From Coriaria nepalensis (lineage: Eukaryota > Streptophyta > Magnoliopsida > Cucurbitales > Coriariaceae), in contig CP114482.1 of the NCBI GenBank assembly GCA_027186245.1, positions 33,127,209 through 33,191,208 on the forward strand: a stretch of DNA of 64,000 bases, written 5' to 3'. Position 1 is the first letter of the stretch. Each line of letters starts with the position of its first letter. Shown here one piece after another: positions 61,027-64,000 of this stretch. Under the pieces are notes generated by a model that made no database searches, was not told the origin of the DNA, and saw only the letters and a list, made by a program, of their open reading frames with translations. A program made the translations under genes and the position numbers.

Positions 61027-62138
61027 TATTATTACCCGTAAAATAAAATGAAAAAAATATAAATATATAGTTTCCTTCTAATATTTTAATAAATTTTTAA
61101 TCTTTTTGTCTATAATAGAGTTAACCACGTCATTATTTTTATAGGTGTCAAATATGTTAGTTATTTCAATAAGTGAAAGTAAGACTAAAAGAGACCACCT
61201 GAAAGAAGATAAATAGAATCATAAATGATTTCTAGAAAGCATGCTAATTTTGAAGGTATATCTCAATTAGAATTATGGTAGGACGATTCTAATAATTGAA
61301 AAAAAAAAATTGTAATTACATCTTTTATGCGGGAGGGCATTTTTAATATAAAAGGTCTGATTTTACCTTGCTGTCATATTGGTTCAAATTGTCCGTGCCT
61401 TCGAACCTAACCTAATGTTTTGCAATACCTAGGAAACTTGGTTGACAGATGTTTTGACAGTAGTTATTACACATTCTGATATAAGTACATCCTATATTTT
61501 TCTCGATTTTTAGTGAGTTGACAAATGTTTAGAAACCTCTAGACTTTAATTGGCATTCTCTCATATGAGATTAATATTCGTTCAATTATTTTCAGGACCC
61601 CTTGAAGAATGGAGTGTTAGCAGTTCAAACAATAAGAAACAATATAATGGCATCTACCCTTTTAGCATCCACAGCAATTACTCTAAGTTCACTAATCAGC
61701 GTCTTTGTTAGCAGCACATCAGATACTACCAGTGCAACATTGCCCTTAGTTTATGGAAACAAGACCCCCATCAACACATCCGTCAAATACTTTACAATCC
61801 TTCTATGTTTCCTTTTCGCCTTTCTTTGCAACGTCCAGTCTATTAGATACTATGCCCACGTTAGCTTCTTAGCCACTGTGCCTTCCTCGCAAGACAAATG
61901 AGAATCAATTGAATACGTTGCAAGAAATTTGAATCGAGGAAGCCTCTTCTGGTCTCTTGGATTAAGAGCATTCTATCTCTCATTTCCGCTCTTCCTATGG
62001 ATCTTCGGCCCAATACCTATGTTTGTATGTTGCTGCATTATGGCTTTCATTCTCTATTTCTTGGATACTACTTCAAGCTTTACAAGGCAGCTACATACTC
62101 ACTCGATCAAGGAGGATGTGAAAGCTGATGATCTTTAA

Positions 62139-62924
62139 TGGCTTGCAGCAATTCTAGTACGAGTGTATTTGGGTGCATCTGTTTATTGCTGGCAAGCAAA
62201 TTTTTATTGTTGTCCGAGTACTTAATTGAAGCAACTTAACAAATATAATAATGTATAATCTTGTGGAATGTATAAAAATTGAATGTCTTATCCATGTTAA
62301 TAAAGTTCTAAAATTATTGAGTTTGTTACTCCTATCTTTTTAATTTTTGGCCAAAAATTTGTTGCTCCTATTGTATTATGTATTCTACTTACGAAAACCG
62401 AGGGAAAGTCCATTAAGTGGAGCAATTTTGGATACTTATTTAAATGAGGAATCATCACCATGGCAAACGTTGACGACAACGTATAGGGCAAATATTATAG
62501 TCCAAGTGTGTGATCAAGGCTCGGAAAGGCCGACCAAGTTGATAGTGAGGATGCCCCCAACTGAGGTTAGTAAGGTCAAGAAGAAGCTGAATTTTAGGCA
62601 AGGCCTCCCCCTGAACCATAAGGGATCATCACCATAACCAACAATAGGGGACGGGCCTAGGTAAGAATAAAAACAAAAAAAGAAATCTCTGACAATTGAC
62701 ATGTGAGGGGGAGTGGATTTAGTACTTACCTTATTGTCCTTGTCTGTCCCTCTGAGTAAATTTCAGTTGTCCTTATAAATCAAATAGTTAAAATATATGT
62801 CACGTCAAAATTATTTAAATTAAGCTTGTATTAATTTGAAAATTTATACGATTAATATGCAAGTCGTATAAAATACTTGACAGACCGATAACTTTCTCTT
62901 TTATGCAATACGTCAAAATCACTT
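62139..62924. other. 3' flank of DUF599 and spacer
   Basis: The first 150 bases are the probable 3' UTR. An open frame at 62347-62637 has no recognisable domain and unremarkable composition. No gene is supported. Confidence 0.4.
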
Positions 62925-63430
62925 TCAGACTGAGTTCGTTAATTTTTCCTTGACCGAGTTCAATTTCTTCTTTTACAGACCGAGGTTTCTTCTTAGACTG
63001 AGATTTTTTACTTTTCCTAAACCAAGTTTTATTCCTTCAGAGACGGAGCTCCCTTTTCGGATTGAGTTCTTCATCTTCCTTGTCAGACTAAGTTCTTCAT
63101 TTTCCGTCCATGATCGAAAATGTTTTCTTCCTTCCCAAACGGAGATCTAATATAATATAATACCTATCAGTCTAGGTCTGGATTTCTAGTCCAAACAGAG
63201 TTCTCAGTTTAGAAACTCAACAACATGATCGAGTTCTCGGTCTATAGACCAACATGTGAGATCTCGGTTTGAGATCATAGACCAACATGTCCGGAACTCA
63301 GACAAAAACATGTTTCTATCTGGACTAAGAAGTCGGTTTGGACCGAGAACTTGGTATGGATCGAAAACTCGATCTAGACAAGGAACTTAATTTGAGTTCT
63401 CGGCCTACAGATCAAATATCTGTCTCTAGA
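62925..63430. repeat. Degenerate repeat array of GACCGAGTTC-like words
   Basis: The word (A/G)ACCGAGTTC and close variants (GACTGAGTTC, GACCGAGGTT, GACTGAGATT, GACGGAGCTC, GATTGAGTTC, GACTAAGTTC) recurs about every 20-30 bases from 62931 to 63145, then in looser form, partly inverted (CGAGAACTTGG, CGAAAACTCG), to 63410. It looks like an old, diverged minisatellite. Confidence 0.55.
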
Positions 63431-64000
63431 TTTCAAATTCAGATTTCATAATAAGATTTTAATAGAATATCAGTATCTAGATTTCATATTCAAATTTTAG
63501 ATTCATATCGGGTGTCAATGGCCATCGTCATTAGTTAACATTAGAAAAAAGAAGAGAGAGAGAGGAGTCGCAACTGTGAAAAATAATAGACAGAGAATTG
63601 GTCAAATAAGCTTAATAAATTAGCCATATCTAAGTCGGCTTGCGTTCCTTTTTCTTTTCACGTGACGCTTCTTCTCTAATCCTTGGATCAAAATGAATAG
63701 ATGGGATGTTATTACATAGACAAACATGGAGGGAGAGAATAACGATTGAATTTGCTCCCCATGCGAGGAGTAATGGGGAATTGGGGGGAACACATTGTCC
63801 AAAGGGAGGTGGAGAATAATTGATATGGCTAAGATTGTAAAAAGACAATGGAGGATAATGTTGTAGTGTCACTAAGAGTACCTCTAGTAAAAAAAAGTTG
63901 TTTTAAAGAATGAGGGGTTCTCTCTTACATTCTCATACAAAAGAAGATGACCACCCTTCGTGATAGTGGTAGTATTAATTTCTTCGTGTACTTAATTTTC
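63431..64000. other. Right-edge spacer
   Basis: No recognised gene or element. Open frames on the minus strand at 63620-63872 have no domain. Confidence 0.4.

Larger units (their letters stand above)
55711..62138 (+). pseudogene. DUF599 membrane protein gene with one in-frame TGA
   Basis: Exons 55711-55872 and 61596-62138 join in phase across a GT-AG intron of 5.7 kb (donor GTAAGT, acceptor TTTTCAG). The product has about four membrane segments: LVPLGLLVMAVYHVWLLITI (TM1), STLLASTAITLSSLISVFV, FTILLCFLFAFLCNV, and FLWIFGPIPMFVCCCIMAFI. Conserved DUF599 words are present: NAQSRHQWVFSMM, NGVLAVQTIRNNIMASTL, NVQSIRYYAHVSFL, RGSLFWSLGLRAFY. Codon 156 (61899-61901) is TGA in the sequence DK-stop-ESIEYV; the frame then continues intact to a TAA at residue 235. 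Relatives have a basic residue here, so a CGA or AGA to TGA change is likely. The truncated 155-residue product would lack the last membrane segment. Otherwise conserved, so the lesion is recent, an allele, or a sequence error. The molecular function of DUF599 is unknown. Confidence 0.87.

Noticed and set aside
62347..62637. 96-codon plus-strand frame downstream of DUF599
   Set aside because: No recognisable domain, no intron or promoter support, and it lies in repeat-rich spacer.

Overview
The window is AT-rich nuclear DNA of a flowering plant, most likely a eudicot. The evidence is plant-type split genes with GT-AG introns, a group D plant MAP kinase kinase, a DUF599 membrane protein, and a dense load of Copia, Gypsy, LINE, hAT-like and Mutator-like sequence. 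I cannot name the species. Nothing prokaryotic, organellar or viral is evident.

Host genes. Five loci were resolved by joining exons in phase: (1) a monoacylglycerol-lipase-type alpha/beta hydrolase, minus, 2499-9110, 7 exons, 410 aa; (2) an intronless MKK9/MKK7-type MAPKK, plus, 18090-19064, 324 aa; (3) a small uncharacterised, probably mitochondrial acidic protein, minus, 35889-36966, 2 exons, 181 aa; (4) a UCP031088-type alpha/beta hydrolase, minus, 40515-43828, 10 exons, 489 aa, with a likely GC-AG intron; (5) a DUF599 gene, plus, 55711-62138, 2 exons separated by a 5.7 kb TE-filled intron and carrying one in-frame TGA. From memory, Arabidopsis has the order At1g73480 (lipase), At1g73500 (MKK9), At1g73750 (UCP031088) and a duplicate block At1g18360/At1g18350 (MKK7)/At1g15060. 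The host genes therefore look like a conserved block stretched by retrotransposons.

Layout. 1-900: decayed Gypsy gag. 949-1610: hAT-like GC-rich repeat. 2.5-9.1 kb: lipase gene with a hAT-type MITE in a 4.3 kb intron. 9.7-17.05 kb: two truncated Copia elements joined head to tail. 18-19 kb: MAPKK. 20.4-21 kb: hAT-like repeat. 22-28 kb: decayed Gypsy element with an insertion in gag. 28-34.5 kb: remains of a long-LTR Copia family, with one LTR inverted relative to its neighbours. 35.9-37 kb: small mitochondrial-type gene. 37.3-38.9 kb: tandem duplication and LINE remnant. 40.5-43.8 kb: hydrolase. 46.8-53.7 kb: chimeric element with Copia ends and pol flanking a Gypsy CCHC-protease-RT fragment. 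55.7-62.1 kb: DUF599 gene whose intron holds a foldback MITE with an 11-12 bp target duplication, a Copia RNase H fragment, an 8-bp satellite array, a solo LTR and a TA-flanked foldback. 62.1-64 kb: degenerate repeats only.

No undescribed multi-gene system is apparent. The strongest leads are the MAPKK with a glutamine at its first activation-loop phosphosite, the single nonsense codon in the DUF599 gene, the GC-AG intron, the inverted LTR pair able to form a long hairpin, and the chimeric Copia/Gypsy element. LTR and element limits are approximate unless a terminal motif is quoted.
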